Source of the DNA: JACPNO01 sp963825405
GTDB lineage: Bacteria; Acidobacteriota; Terriglobia; Bryobacterales; Bryobacteraceae
Direction of reading: 5' to 3'
NCBI GenBank assembly: GCA_963825405.1
Contig: CAWGTB010000013.1
Location: 1 to 64,000, forward strand
DNA: 64,000 nt
This document shows positions 17,750-27,565 of this stretch, in pieces. The notes beneath the pieces were generated by a model. It was not told the DNA's origin, did no database searches, and saw only the letters and a list, made by a program, of their open reading frames with translations. Numbering within the stretch: position 1 is the stretch's first letter; each line of letters starts with the position of its first letter. The translations under genes were made by a program, and so were the position numbers.

Positions 17750-18687
17750 AGATGAAATATGTCGTGACTGGCGGTGGCGGGTTTATCGGGTCGGCTCTGG
17801 TGAGAGGCCTGTTGGAGGATGGCTCTGGCGAAGTCGTCGTGATCGATAACTTTCTCACCGGCCGCGAGGAAAATCTTGCGGATGTGCATGGCTCTTTCCA
17901 GCTTCACCGCGTGGATATTCGGGACTACGATGCCATCGCGCCGCTGGTACGCGGTGCCGATGTGGTTTTTCACGAGGCGGCCATTCCATCGGTCCCGCGC
18001 TCGATCGAAGATCCCATTCCGTCGCACGAGATTAATATCAACGGCACGTTTCAGGTGCTGCGGGCGGCAGCCAACGGCGGCGTCGGACGGCTGGTATATG
18101 CGGCGTCTTCCTCCGCTTATGGCGATAGCGATGTGCTGCCCAAAGTCGAGACTATGCAGACGCGTCCCAAATCTCCGTATGCGGTGCAAAAGCTCACCGG
18201 CGAATATTACGCGTCCACGTTCACATCCTGCTATGGCCTGGAAACCGTGGCATTGCGCTACTTCAACGTCTACGGGCCGCGCCAGGATCCTTCCAGTCCG
18301 TATTCGGGCGTACTGTCGCGTTTCATGACCGCGATCCTGGAGCGGCGCGCGCCGACCATTTTTGGCGATGGCGAGCAGTCGCGCGATTTCACATTTGTGG
18401 AAGATGTCGTCCGCCTGAACCTGCTGGCCGCCCGCACCAAGGGCATCTCTGGAAAAATGTTCAACGGCGGCAACGGCGGGCGCATCACGCTTAACCAGGC
18501 GTGGAGCGCTTTGCAGAAAATTGAAGGCGTTGAGATTGCGCCTATCTACGGCCCGCCGCGATCCGGCGACGTGCTCCATTCACAGGCCGATACCACGCGC
18601 GCGCACGCCGAGCTCGGCTATACGCCCCGATTTTCCTTTGAGGATGGGCTGCGGCAGACGCTGGCATGGTTCCGGACGCACCGTTGA
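17746..18687 (+). CDS. NAD-dependent sugar-nucleotide epimerase/dehydratase (extended SDR)
   Basis: A 313-residue extended short-chain dehydrogenase. The NAD-binding motif TGGGGFIGSALV is at the start, VVIDNFLTG follows, the catalytic serine/tyrosine/lysine are in ASSSAYGDSD and SPYAVQK, and RYFNVYGPRQDP is the sugar-nucleotide signature. It looks like a UDP-N-acetylglucosamine or UDP-glucose 4-epimerase. Together with the GT2 fusion and the TIM-barrel isomerase it suggests a small glycan-building operon. Its 3' end overlaps the DUF309 gene by 22 bases. Confidence 0.87.
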   Translation: MKMKYVVTGGGGFIGSALVRGLLEDGSGEVVVIDNFLTGREENLADVHGSFQLHRVDIRDYDAIAPLVRGADVVFHEAAIPSVPRSIEDPIPSHEININGTFQVLRAAANGGVGRLVYAASSSAYGDSDVLPKVETMQTRPKSPYAVQKLTGEYYASTFTSCYGLETVALRYFNVYGPRQDPSSPYSGVLSRFMTAILERRAPTIFGDGEQSRDFTFVEDVVRLNLLAARTKGISGKMFNGGNGGRITLNQAWSALQKIEGVEIAPIYGPPRSGDVLHSQADTTRAHAELGYTPRFSFEDGLRQTLAWFRTHR

Positions 18688-19037
18688 AGCCGCTGCTGGA
18701 CGAATCTGCTTTTCGTCACGGCATCCAGCTCTTCAACGACGGTGAGTTTTTCGAGTGCCACGAGGTTCTGGAAGATTTGTGGCGGCCGATGCAGGGACCG
18801 CGCCGGTTGTTCCTGCAGGCGGTGATTCATTTTGCCGTCGCGCTCTATCATCACCAGCAGCACAACCCGGCGGGCGCGCGCCGACAGCTTCGGAAGAGTC
18901 TCAAGAAGCTGGCGGGATATTTGCCCGAGTACGAGGGCGTCGATACCGCGGCGCTGTACCGGCAGGGAGTTCTGCTGCTGGACCGGCTGACCAATGGCGA
19001 AAGTATCGACGCGCGAGCAACGCGCATTCGTTGCTAG
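18666..19037 (+). CDS. DUF309 domain protein
   Basis: A 123-residue helical protein with the DUF309 signature FNDGEFFECHEVLEDLWRPMQGP, followed by LFLQAVIHFAVALYHH and ARRQLRKSLKKLAGYLP. The conserved His/Glu residues suggest a metal or ligand site, but the family has no known reaction. It starts inside the epimerase gene (22-base overlap) and is the last gene of that run. Its stop shares the CTAG with the stop of the convergent cobA-hemD gene. Confidence 0.8.
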   Translation: MVPDAPLKPLLDESAFRHGIQLFNDGEFFECHEVLEDLWRPMQGPRRLFLQAVIHFAVALYHHQQHNPAGARRQLRKSLKKLAGYLPEYEGVDTAALYRQGVLLLDRLTNGESIDARATRIRC

Positions 19038-20504
19038 TGGCCCAGAATTGCTTTCACCAGGCCGGCCGTGTCGAATACCGCCGCCTGCGCATCGACGTGA
19101 ATGCCGAGGCGCTCAGCGGTCGCCGTCGTCACCGGTCCGATGGAGGCAACTTTGACACCGGCCAACGCCTGCGCACCCGCCACATTCACGAAGTTCTGAA
19201 CCGTGGAGGAACTGGTGAACGTGATCCAGTCGGGTCTGTGCGGTGCGCTAAAAACTTCCACGGCTTGCCGGGCTGCGCTCTCGGGGACGACGGTGCGATA
19301 CGCCTCGACGACATCGACCCGCGCGCCGCGCCGTGTTAATTCCGCCGGCAAAACATCTCGCGCGACCGCAGCTCGCGGCAGCAAAATGCGTTGGCCGGCA
19401 AGATCGAAGGCGCGAAAAGCGTCCACCAGGCTTTCAGCCACGTACTCCTCACCCATCAAATCGACCTTGAGGTGCAAGTTCTCGATGGCGTCGCGCGTGG
19501 CCGGGCCAATCGCGCAAATCTTGGCCCGCAAGGCGCGGAGGTCGCGCGCGGAAGCATCCAGACGCTGCAGGAAGAAACGCACACCGTTAGCGCTGGTGAA
19601 GATCAGCCAGTCGTAAGTTTCAAGCTGCGCGATGGCGGTATCGAGCGGCCGAAAATCAGAAGGAGGAAGAATCTCGATCGTCGGCAATTCAATGACGTCG
19701 GCCCCGAGTGCGCTCAGCCGGGCAGCAAACTCACCGGCCGCGGCGCGTGTCACGACAATGCGTTGGCCGAAGAGCGGCAGCTTCTCGAACCAGCCCAGCT
19801 TCTCGCGCAGCCGGACCACTTCACCCACGATGATCGTGGTGGGCGGCTTCAGCGCTCGCGCTTCAAGCATCGCAGGCAGCGTTGCCAACGTGCCGGCTAT
19901 GCTTTCCTGGAACGGCCGCGTTCCCCATCGCACTGCCAGTGCGGGCGTCTCGGGGGAGCGTCCGCGGGCGATGATCTCGGCGGCGATGTGCGGGAAATTC
20001 ATCAGTCCCATAAAGATCACCAGCGTCTCAGCGCTGCCCACTTTACTCCAATCGATATGCTCGACGTCGTGTCCGGTGATGAACGTCACCACCGAAGTAT
20101 GGTCGCGATGGGTAAGCGGAACACCGGCATAGGCGGCAATTCCCAATGGCGACGTCACGCCCGGCACGACTTCGAAGCGAACTCCAGCGTCGGCCAGTGC
20201 TTCGGCCTCTTCGCCGCCGCGTCCGAAGATAAACGGATCGCCGCCTTTGAGCCGCACTACCGTGAGGCCGCGGCGCGCGCGGTCAATCATCATTTGGCAG
20301 ATTACATCCTGAGGGAACGCGTTCACGGATTTTTTCTTGCCGACATAAATACGTTCCGCCGTCGGCCGGCGCCAACCGCAGCAGTGCTTCGTTAGCCAAA
20401 TGATCGTAGAGCACGGCGTCGGCGAGCTGCATCACGCGCCGGCCTTTCACGGTGATCAACTCCGGATCGCCGGGCCCGGCGCCAACCAGGTAGACGCAGC
20501 TCAT
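19034..20504 (-). CDS. Fused uroporphyrinogen-III C-methyltransferase / uroporphyrinogen-III synthase (CobA-HemD), one frameshift
   Basis: The first 240 or so residues are a SUMT domain: YLVGAGPGDPELITVKG, then RLKGGDPFIFGRGGEE, VVPGVTS and THRDH. The second half, from about residue 255 (RIVVTRAAAGEFAARL), is HemD with IFTSANGVRFF and WITFTSSSTVQNF. A one-base shift near 20360-20366 separates residues 1-50 from the rest; the next frame gives RIYVGKKKSVNAFPQ, as expected. The fused enzyme closes hydroxymethylbilane to uroporphyrinogen III and methylates it towards precorrin-2, so it serves both heme and siroheme/B12 branches. It overlaps hemC by ATGA. Confidence 0.85.
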
Positions 20505-21395
20505 GAAGCGTAGACCCGGTCCAGAATTTCGCGCGCGCCGTGATCCAGCAGTGCCGCCCCCACGCCGCGGCCAATGGCTTCGGCATCTGCTGGATTGCCT
20601 TGGCCGGCTTCGTGAACAGACTCGCGTCCGTCGGGACTGACGACCACGGCAGTCAGATAGAGAATCGCGCTTTCAATGCGTGCGTAGGCGCCGATCGGCA
20701 CCTGACAACCGCCACCAAGCGATGCCAGCACTGCTCGTTCCGCGTTAACTCTTGCGCGGCTCGGAGCGTGGTCCAAAACAGCGCACGCATTTTCGCCGAT
20801 GCGGGTTTCAATCGCCAGCGCGCCTTGTCCCGGTGCAGGGCACATGATTTCCGGCGGCAAGATTTCGGCAATGCGATCTTCCCAGCCCAGGCGTTTTAAG
20901 CCCGCCGCGGCCATCACGATGGCGTCGAATTGCCCGTCGTCCAACTTGCGCAGGCGCGTGTCTACGTTGCCACGAATTGATTCCAATATCGAGGTCAGGC
21001 CGCAATTTACGCAACTGCGCCGAGCGCCGCAGCGAGCTCGTGCCCACGCGCGCGCCGGCACGCAAATCGGCCAGGCGCGCGCCCACCATCGCATCGCGCG
21101 CATCTTCCCGCTCCGGAATGGCGGCAATTTCGAGGCCCGCGGGAAGATCCGTCGGCATGTCTTTCAAGCTGTGCACCGCGAGATCAATCTGCGCCGCTCG
21201 AGCAACGCTTCTTCAATTTCCTTGGTGAACAATCCCTTGACGCCGACCTTGGCGAGCGGCACGTCGGTTATCTTGTCGCCGGTGGTTCGTGATGATTTCG
21301 ATGCGGCAAGCCAGCCCGTGCTCGCTTAGTCGGGATTCCACCCAGCGGGCCTGCCAGAGAGCGAGCTGGGAGCCGCGCGATCCGATGGTCAGCAT
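20501..21395 (-). CDS. hemC: Porphobilinogen deaminase (hydroxymethylbilane synthase), three frameshifts
   Basis: Four frame segments join into a full HemC. They give TIGSRGSQLALWQA at the start, then TGDKITDVPLAKVGVKGLFT, DLAVHSLKDMPTDLP, RVGTSSLRRSAQL, RGNVDTRLRKLD and the cofactor cysteine motif LGGGCQVPIGAYA. The shifts fall near 21280, 21197 and 20990. All segments are complete and the catalytic residues intact, which points to sequence errors rather than decay. The enzyme polymerises four porphobilinogens onto its dipyrromethane cofactor. It starts 4 bases after the hemA stop. Confidence 0.87.
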
Positions 21396-21398
21396 GAT

Positions 21399-22668
21399 CT
21401 AATCGGTCAAATGAAACACTTTGCGAATGGCGTCGATGATGTGCACGCCTTCGGGACGGCCAGCGTGCCGCCGCAATTCGGAGATCGGGCCGTGCGCGAT
21501 TTTGTTCACGATGCCGCGCGTTAAAGTCTCGAGCGCCTGTTCCTGTTCGGGAGTAAGCGGCCCGAGTTTGCGCTTAGCTTTTTCCAGCTCCGCGCCGCGG
21601 ATTTGCTCGAGCTGCTCCCTGCAGACTCACAATGGTCGGCGCCACTTCCTGCACCATCAGCCGCGCCACCATCCGCTCCACTTCCTGCGTGACGATGTCC
21701 TCGGCGCGCTCGGCCTCCTTGAGGCGCTCGCGCAGATTGGCGTTGACCACTTCCTGCAGGTCGTCGATGTCGTAGAGGAAAACGTTGTCGATCTCGTTGA
21801 CCGACGGCTCGATATTGCGCGGCACGGCGATATCGATCAGGAACATCGGCTTGTTGCGGCGCGAGGCGATCACGCGCTGCATCATTTCGCGGTCGATGAT
21901 GTAGTGCGGCGCGCCGCTCGAAGTGATGACGATGTCGACTTCGGGAAGGATGCCGCTGAAGCGCTCGTACTCGACCGGCGTGCCGTGGAATTGCTCGGCC
22001 AACTCGCTCGCGCGCTGGAAAGTGCGGTTGGTCACGAAAATGTGCGACGCGCCGGAGCGCCGCAAATGCCGCGCGGCCAGCTCGCTCATCTTGCCCGCCG
22101 CCCACGATCATCACTGTGCGCCCGTCGAGCGATCCGAAAATTTTGCGCGCCAGCTCGACCGCGGCGTAACCCACGGAAACCGCCATCTGCCCAATGCCGG
22201 TTTCCGTGCGAACGCGCTTGGCGACGCGAAAGCGAACTAGCCAGGACGCCTTCGAGCAATCCGCCGAGACAGTTGGCGCTCTTGGCCGCGGCGTAGGCAG
22301 CTTTGAGCTGACCCAGAATTTGCGGCTCGCCGATCACCATCGAATCCAGACTGGCGGCAACGCGGAAGACGTGATGGATCGCGTCCCTTCCGGCGTGCCG
22401 GTACACGCAAGGGCCAAGCGCCGCGGCAGCCACGCCGTGAGAGTCGAAACAGAAATTCGTCAACCAGAGTTTCGGGATCGGTTTCGTCGTCGACGGTGAC
22501 GGCAACTTCCACGCGATTGCAGGTGGACAGAATCACAGCCTCGGCAATGCCATCGCGATCCAGCAGGTCTTTCAGCGAATTGCCCAGTGCCGTTTCGGCG
22601 AACGCCAGCCGTTCGCGCACTTCGACCGGCGCGGTGCGATGACTGACGCCTGTGACCAGCAGTTTCAT
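21399..22668 (-). CDS. hemA: Glutamyl-tRNA reductase, about four frameshifts
   Basis: The segments join to about 423 residues, the normal HemA length. They include VTGVSHRTAPVEVRERLAF, the catalytic cysteine in ILSTCNRVEV, the GEPQILGQLK motif, the NADPH-binding IVGGGKMSELAARHL, VDIVITSSGAPH and the C-terminal dimerisation helix ending KVFHLTD. The shifts are near 22455, 22230, 22090 and 21615. This is the first committed step of C5-pathway tetrapyrrole synthesis, turning glutamyl-tRNA into glutamate semialdehyde. The ATG overlaps the ccsA-like stop (ATGA), so the two are translated together. Confidence 0.87.
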
Positions 22669-23484
22669 CGGACTAGAACGTTTTGCAATTGCGCGTGCGC
22701 TACCCAAGTGGCCGCCGAGCCGCCCAGCGCGGCGATCGCCATGATGGCTGCCTTGCGCCCACGCCAACCCGCCGAGACACGCAGGAATACCATGGCCAGG
22801 CAAATTCCCCAAGTCGCGAAGGATATGCCGATTTTCGGATCTGCGATCCAGCGCGTGCCCAACTCGACGAAGGCCCACGTGCTGCCCGCGATCACGGCGA
22901 GAGTGATGAGCACGAAACCCATGGCCATGGATTTCGAAATCAGATCGTCGAGCGTGCCCAGCGCCGGCAGCCGGTAATAGAAATTGTGCGGCTTCTTGCG
23001 TTTCAATTCCCGTTCTTGAAATAAGTACACCACCGCCGCGACGGCAGTGAACAGCAACGCCGCATATCCCACCAGCACCAGCACTACGTGGACCATAAGC
23101 CATGCATTCCGCAGCGTCTGGCTGGGCCAGGACGAAACCGGCCGCGCGAGCGACGCCACTAGCGTCATCACGAAGATCAGCGGAAAGATGAAAACGCTCG
23201 AGGCTCTCGAGTTTGTACCGCCAGTAGACGAATAGGAACAGCGCCGTGATCAGAAAAGCGCAAAGCGACATGGATTCGTAAAAGCCGTTAGCGGGAAAGC
23301 GGCCGACCGTTACGCCCTGCTCGACAATCGAAACCAGGTGGAAGATACCGGCGATCGAAACAGCCGCAAGCGCAGCGCGAAACATCCGCTCTCGCCGCCA
23401 GATCACGGTGAGAATGGCATCCAGCAGGCCCAGCGAATACAGCCCGGCGGCCACACGAAGCCACAGAATGCTCATCTCAGCCAT
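22665..23484 (-). CDS. Cytochrome c assembly (CcsA/HemX-like) membrane protein, one frameshift
   Basis: Two frames give one protein of about 272 residues with eight membrane helices. The N-terminal half has helices around residues 8-100; the second half has helices around VHVVLVLVGYAALLFTAVAAV, FVLITLAVIAGSTWAFVELG and FATWGICLAMVFL. The AFVELGTRW and HLVSIVEQG segments match the CcsA/HemX family, with conserved histidines able to bind heme. One base shift near 23190 splits it. It leads the tetrapyrrole operon, as hemX does in several bacteria, and may export or handle heme for cytochrome c. Confidence 0.75.
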
Positions 23485-23600
23485 AAGTAGGGAGGCGTCT
23501 AAACATCAGTATATCGCGGGGGATCGTGGGAACCTCGAACATGCTTCTCGAGTCCAAGTGGCTCCGGCGCACTGATTGCAACTGTGGTAGATTTCGCGCT

Positions 23601-24095
23601 ATGGATTTCGCCCAACTCGCAAAGGATATGCTCCACAACCCTTCTCCCGTAGCCGGCGGGGTTCTCGGGGGAATATTAACAGGTGGTTTGTTTGGGTGGC
23701 TAGGCCACGTTCGGAACGTAAGACCTATATTGGTTTTCTTTCGTGATCATGAAGATCTGGCACCGAGATGGGAGATCAAGAATATTGGCCAAGGTCCAGC
23801 GATGCACATTCGGATAAGGGACTATGAGTCTGCCGATATTGTGAGGCGCAAGGTTCGTCCCTATGCCCTCGAGCCGGAGAGTGAGCGCCCCCTTACCTGG
23901 GTAACCGCCGGATTCAAACTGGAAACCGACTACACCGACATTTACGGCCGCAGATGGTATAGGAGCACGGCCAATGATAATGAAACGGTCTTCAGTCGGC
24001 GTTATCTTAGCTTCTGGCGTCGTCCATCGCACAAAGAGCTACTGCAGTATGAGGTCGAAATTCATGTCTTGAGATCTTTAGGTAAAACCTCTTGA
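23601..24095 (+). CDS. Hypothetical protein with one N-terminal membrane segment
   Basis: A 164-residue protein that I do not recognise. Residues 15-40 (PVAGGVLGGILTGGLFGWLGH) form a Gly-rich membrane segment. The rest is soluble and rich in Arg, Tyr and Trp, with WEIKNIGQGPAMHIRIRDY resembling the sheet region of small membrane-anchored proteins seen in many genomes. The ORF is open 25 codons further upstream, but ATG 23601 is favoured because the upstream part is Cys/Arg-rich and unlike a protein start. Base composition is lower in GC than its neighbours. It stands alone between the divergent heme operon and the convergent rhomboid gene. Confidence 0.55.
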   Translation: MDFAQLAKDMLHNPSPVAGGVLGGILTGGLFGWLGHVRNVRPILVFFRDHEDLAPRWEIKNIGQGPAMHIRIRDYESADIVRRKVRPYALEPESERPLTWVTAGFKLETDYTDIYGRRWYRSTANDNETVFSRRYLSFWRRPSHKELLQYEVEIHVLRSLGKTS

Positions 24096-24131
24096 GCTCT
24101 TATGAGATTGGAACGCGCAACGTAATTGCTG

Positions 24132-24884
24132 CTAATTCACCCAGCGGTCCCGATCAGATTCCTGCTTGCGCATGTACACCTGAAACTTCTTCTTAGCCCG
24201 CTGCAGACGCCACTGCTGGAAGCGCTGGCGCAGTTTTCCGGTGTCGACGCTCCAGAAGCGCATGCGCAAGTAACCAAAGCCGAACAGCATGCCGCCCAGG
24301 TGCGCGATGTTACTGACGCCGCTTCCGGAGCCGCCAATCGAGCTCAGAAACGCGATCGCGCCCATGATCATCACGAAGTATTTCGCTTTGATCGGGAAGA
24401 AGAAGCTCATCAGCACCGTGCGATTGGGATACATGAGCCCGAAGGCCAGCAACAGTCCGTAGATCGCGCCCGAAGCGCCGATGGTGCGCGTGTTCATGCT
24501 GCCCCACAACGCGTTGAAGACGATATCGCAGAGGCCCGCGCCAATTCCGCAGATGAAGTAGTAGCGCAAGAACCGCCGCGTTCCCCAGTCGCGTTCCAGG
24601 TCCGATCCAAACATCCAGAGCGCCAGCATGTTGAACAGGATGTGGCCGAACCCGTACGGGTCGTGCAGGAACATGTACGTGACCAGCTGCCAGATGGCGA
24701 AGTTTCCCACCACCGTGCTGGGGCTTAGCGCGAACATGCGCAGGAAAGGCTGAGCCTCCATGCGCGCGTCGAAGAAATAAAGCAGGAAGAGGGCGACGTT
24801 GGTGATGAGCAGCCACTTCACGCCCGGCGGCAAAAATCCGGTTGGGGAAATACCGCTGGGCCGATACCGCGTGTCGTACCGCAT
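24132..24884 (-). CDS. Rhomboid family intramembrane serine protease
   Basis: A 250-residue protein with about six membrane helices. The catalytic serine S138 lies in GASGAIYG and the catalytic histidine H195 in SNIAHLGGMLFGF, with YMFLHDPYGFGHILFNMLALW as the L1-loop/helix 2 signature. It cleaves membrane-spanning substrates inside the bilayer; the substrate is unknown. The C-terminal tail (about 215-250) is basic and helical (RLQRAKKKFQVYMRKQ). A two-helix membrane protein gene lies 20 bases upstream in the same direction. Confidence 0.88.
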   Translation of the reverse strand: MRYDTRYRPSGISPTGFLPPGVKWLLITNVALFLLYFFDARMEAQPFLRMFALSPSTVVGNFAIWQLVTYMFLHDPYGFGHILFNMLALWMFGSDLERDWGTRRFLRYYFICGIGAGLCDIVFNALWGSMNTRTIGASGAIYGLLLAFGLMYPNRTVLMSFFFPIKAKYFVMIMGAIAFLSSIGGSGSGVSNIAHLGGMLFGFGYLRMRFWSVDTGKLRQRFQQWRLQRAKKKFQVYMRKQESDRDRWVN

Positions 24885-24904
24885 GGTGACCTGACTTCAG
24901 GATA

Positions 24905-25156
24905 TCAGAAGCGTTGGCTCGAACCGTCCGGACGAAAATGACGAAACCGTGACGAGATGCCGAATAAAACCAGCGCCAGCGCCATCCAGGCCTGCCAGTG
25001 GGAAAACATGCTGCCCGCCTCGCCGAAGCGCTGAGTCCAGCCGAGATCGGCCAGCAGCAGCCAGGCGCCTGAACAAAACGCAATCATCGCAGCCAGCGCG
25101 AACACGGATGTCACCCGATCGACGCCGCTTTTTGCAATGCGCACTCTCACCAACAT
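24905..25156 (-). CDS. Small two-helix membrane protein (83 aa)
   Basis: An 83-residue protein with two hydrophobic segments, around residues 17-37 (VFALAAMIAFCSGAWLLLADL) and 54-68 (QAWMALALVLFGI), and basic ends. I do not recognise a family. It ends 20 bases before the rhomboid start on the same strand, so the two may form a unit, and it is divergent from the oxidoreductase at 25210. Confidence 0.45.
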   Translation of the reverse strand: MLVRVRIAKSGVDRVTSVFALAAMIAFCSGAWLLLADLGWTQRFGEAGSMFSHWQAWMALALVLFGISSRFRHFRPDGSSQRF

Positions 25157-25209
25157 TGATCTACCACTCTAGCAGCATTTGCGTTAGAGTAGTCGGTTCG
25201 GAAAAGTCT

Positions 25210-26367
25210 ATGCGCAAACTCAAGACTGCTGTTTTTGGAACCGGTTTCATGGGGCGTGTGCACACCGAAGCCATCCGCCGGCTTGGCAATGTGGAAGTGG
25301 TGGGAATCGCGGCGTCTAGCGACGAAAAGGCCGCGAAGTTTGGCGCCGAAGTGGGCGTCGAAAGAACGTCCGGCGACTATCACACTTTCCTGCGCGATCC
25401 CGAAATCAACGCCGTTCACGTGTGTACGCCCAACGCGCTGCACTTTCCGATGGCGAAAGCGGCGTTGGAGGCCGGCAAGAACGTGCTGTGCGAGAAGCCG
25501 CTGGCGATTTCGGTCGACGAAGCCAAGCAATTAGTAGCGTTGGCCAAATCCAAAAATCTGGCCAATTGCACGTTCCACAATCTGCGCTACTACCCGATGG
25601 TGCAGCACCTCCGCCGCATTCGCGAGGCCGGCGAGCTGGGCGAAATTTTAACCGTCCAGGGCACCTATTCGCAGGACTGGCTGCTTTACGAAACCGATTG
25701 GAACTGGCGCATCGATCCCGCCTCCAACGGCCGCTCCCGCGCGTTCGCCGACATCGGCACGCACTGGTGCGACATGATCGAGCACGTCACCGGCTTGCGC
25801 ATCGGCTCGCTCTGCGGCGATCTGCAAACGTTTCACAAGACGCGCAAGAAGCCGCGCGGATCGGTCGAGACGTTTTCCGGAAAATTTGCGAAACCGGAGG
25901 ACTCCGACGATTTTCCGATTGAAACTGAGGATTTCGGAGCAGTGATGATCCGCCTGGGCGATCGCGCTCGCGGCGCGTTCACGGTGAGCCAAGTCGCGGC
26001 GGGGCGCAAGAACCGGTTGGCCATCGAAGTGTTCGGCAGCAAGGGTTCGGCGGCCTGGGATCAGGAGAAGCCCGACGAGCTGTGGCTGGGCCAGCGCAAT
26101 AGTCCCAACCAGGTGATCGTCAAAGATCCGTCGCTGATGGCCGAAAAAGCGCGCTCGTACGCCGACCTGCCCGGCGGCCACAGCGAAGGCTACGACGACA
26201 CGTTCAAACAGCTATTCCGGCGATTCTATCGGACCGTGGCCGACCGTTCGGCGCCGGTCGAGTACCCGCAATTTGTGGATGGCTTGCGAGGGCTGCAAAT
26301 CATGGACAAAGTGCTGGAGAGCTCGGCCAAGCACGCCTGGGTGGACGTGCCGGCGATGGAGTCGTAG
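25210..26367 (+). CDS. Gfo/Idh/MocA family oxidoreductase
   Basis: A 385-residue cytoplasmic NAD(P)-dependent oxidoreductase. The Rossmann motif is FGTGFMGRVHTEAIRRL near the start. HVCTPNALHFPMAKAAL and the signature VLCEKPLAIS follow at about residues 80-105, the latter with the Glu-Lys-Pro typical of sugar dehydrogenases. The C-terminal half has DIGTHWCDMIEHVTG, whose histidine region lines the active site. Substrates are usually inositols, sugars or amino-sugars. It begins a run of plus-strand catabolic-type genes that includes a second Gfo/Idh/MocA member at 27566. Confidence 0.87.
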   Translation: MRKLKTAVFGTGFMGRVHTEAIRRLGNVEVVGIAASSDEKAAKFGAEVGVERTSGDYHTFLRDPEINAVHVCTPNALHFPMAKAALEAGKNVLCEKPLAISVDEAKQLVALAKSKNLANCTFHNLRYYPMVQHLRRIREAGELGEILTVQGTYSQDWLLYETDWNWRIDPASNGRSRAFADIGTHWCDMIEHVTGLRIGSLCGDLQTFHKTRKKPRGSVETFSGKFAKPEDSDDFPIETEDFGAVMIRLGDRARGAFTVSQVAAGRKNRLAIEVFGSKGSAAWDQEKPDELWLGQRNSPNQVIVKDPSLMAEKARSYADLPGGHSEGYDDTFKQLFRRFYRTVADRSAPVEYPQFVDGLRGLQIMDKVLESSAKHAWVDVPAMES

Positions 26368-26372
26368 GCTGC

Positions 26373-26396
26373 GGCGGGTTTGAAACCCGCCCCTAC
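26373..26396. repeat. Short palindrome of a likely dispersed repeat
   Basis: GGCGGGTTTGAAACCCGCC (26373-26391) is an inverted repeat followed by CCTAC, sitting just after the stop of the oxidoreductase. It could form a hairpin with a 7-bp GC-rich stem, but it lacks a U-tract. Short palindromes of this form often recur in intergenic regions of GC-rich genomes, so a dispersed element or 3'-end stabiliser is likely. Confidence 0.4.
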
Positions 26397-26434
26397 AGAG
26401 TGGTATGGTGCCGGTAAATAGACGGGTGCCCATC

Positions 26435-27562
26435 ATGAACGCAAACGGAGACGCGATCCAGTACGGCATGTTCATCATGCCGTTCCACATGTCTGGAAAG
26501 CCACTGGCGCAATGCCACGACGAAGATTTAGAACTCGTCGTGCGCGCCGAAGAACTGGGCTTCGGCGAATTCTGGATTGGCGAGCATCACACCATGAAGT
26601 ACGAGACTATCGTGATGCCGGAAATTTTCATCGGCCGCGCGCTGGGCGAAACCAAACGCATCCGCCTGGGCCCGGCTCCGGTGTGCCTGAACCAGCATCA
26701 TCCCGCGCACGTCGCCGCGCGGTTGGCATTTCTCGATCACTTGTCCAAAGGCCGCCTGAACCTGGCTTTCGGCATCGGCAGCGTCACGGCGGATCATGAG
26801 CTATACGGCCTCGATCCCAAAGACGCCGGTTCGATGATGGATGAGGCCATCGAGATCATCTTGAAATTGTGGAGTACCGATCCGCCTTACGAATTCCACG
26901 GCAAATTCTGGAACATCAGCCTCAAGAAATATGTGGATGTCGAGACCGGAATCGGCTATATTCCCCGGCCTTTTCAGCAGCCGCATCCGCCCGTCGCAGT
27001 CCCGGCCATGACCGGTCCTTCATATAGCGCGCAAATTGCCGCCCGCCGTGGCTTCGCGCCATTTGCCTCTCCGTTGATGGCTGCCAACATCGCCGGCCAG
27101 ATGTACCAGACGTATGAGAACGCAGCGCACGCAGCGGGCCGCCAGCCCGATCGTCGAAACTACCGCATGGCGCGATCGATATTTTTGGCCGATACCACGC
27201 GCGAGGCCCAAGCTAAGGCCCGGACAAATTCCGTTGGCCAATGTCACGAGTACATCAGCGGCCTGCTGGGCAAGGGGCTCGGCCGCCGCATCCTGAAGCG
27301 CGATCCCAACATGCCGGAAGCGGAATGCAACCTGGACTACATGATGGGCGAGCAGATCATCGCCGGCGATGTGGATGAAGTGCTGCGCCGGCTTCTGCAA
27401 GTGCGCGAAGAGACCGGTGATTTCGGCTGGCTCATTCTGATGAGCTACGACTGGGACGACAAGCCCAGTTGGATTCGCAGCATGGAACTATTCGCCCGTG
27501 AGCTGATGCCGGCCCTCAACAAAGCGGTTCACGGCGTGTCTGCCGTTCCGGTGTCCCGATAG
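26435..27562 (+). CDS. LLM-class (luciferase-like) flavin-dependent oxidoreductase
   Basis: A 375-residue TIM-barrel flavoenzyme of the bacterial luciferase-like family. YGMFIMPFHM at the start, GFGEFWIGEHHTMKYETIVMPEIFIG, the LDHLSKGRLNLAFGIGSV segment and DEAIEIILKLW are typical. It uses FMNH2 or F420 for monooxygenation or hydride transfer; the substrate is not readable. The ATG at 26435 is favoured, but an ATG at 26405 in the same frame would add ten residues. It stops 3 bases before the next oxidoreductase, so the two are cotranscribed. Confidence 0.83.
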   Translation: MNANGDAIQYGMFIMPFHMSGKPLAQCHDEDLELVVRAEELGFGEFWIGEHHTMKYETIVMPEIFIGRALGETKRIRLGPAPVCLNQHHPAHVAARLAFLDHLSKGRLNLAFGIGSVTADHELYGLDPKDAGSMMDEAIEIILKLWSTDPPYEFHGKFWNISLKKYVDVETGIGYIPRPFQQPHPPVAVPAMTGPSYSAQIAARRGFAPFASPLMAANIAGQMYQTYENAAHAAGRQPDRRNYRMARSIFLADTTREAQAKARTNSVGQCHEYISGLLGKGLGRRILKRDPNMPEAECNLDYMMGEQIIAGDVDEVLRRLLQVREETGDFGWLILMSYDWDDKPSWIRSMELFARELMPALNKAVHGVSAVPVSR

Positions 27563-27565
27563 CCG

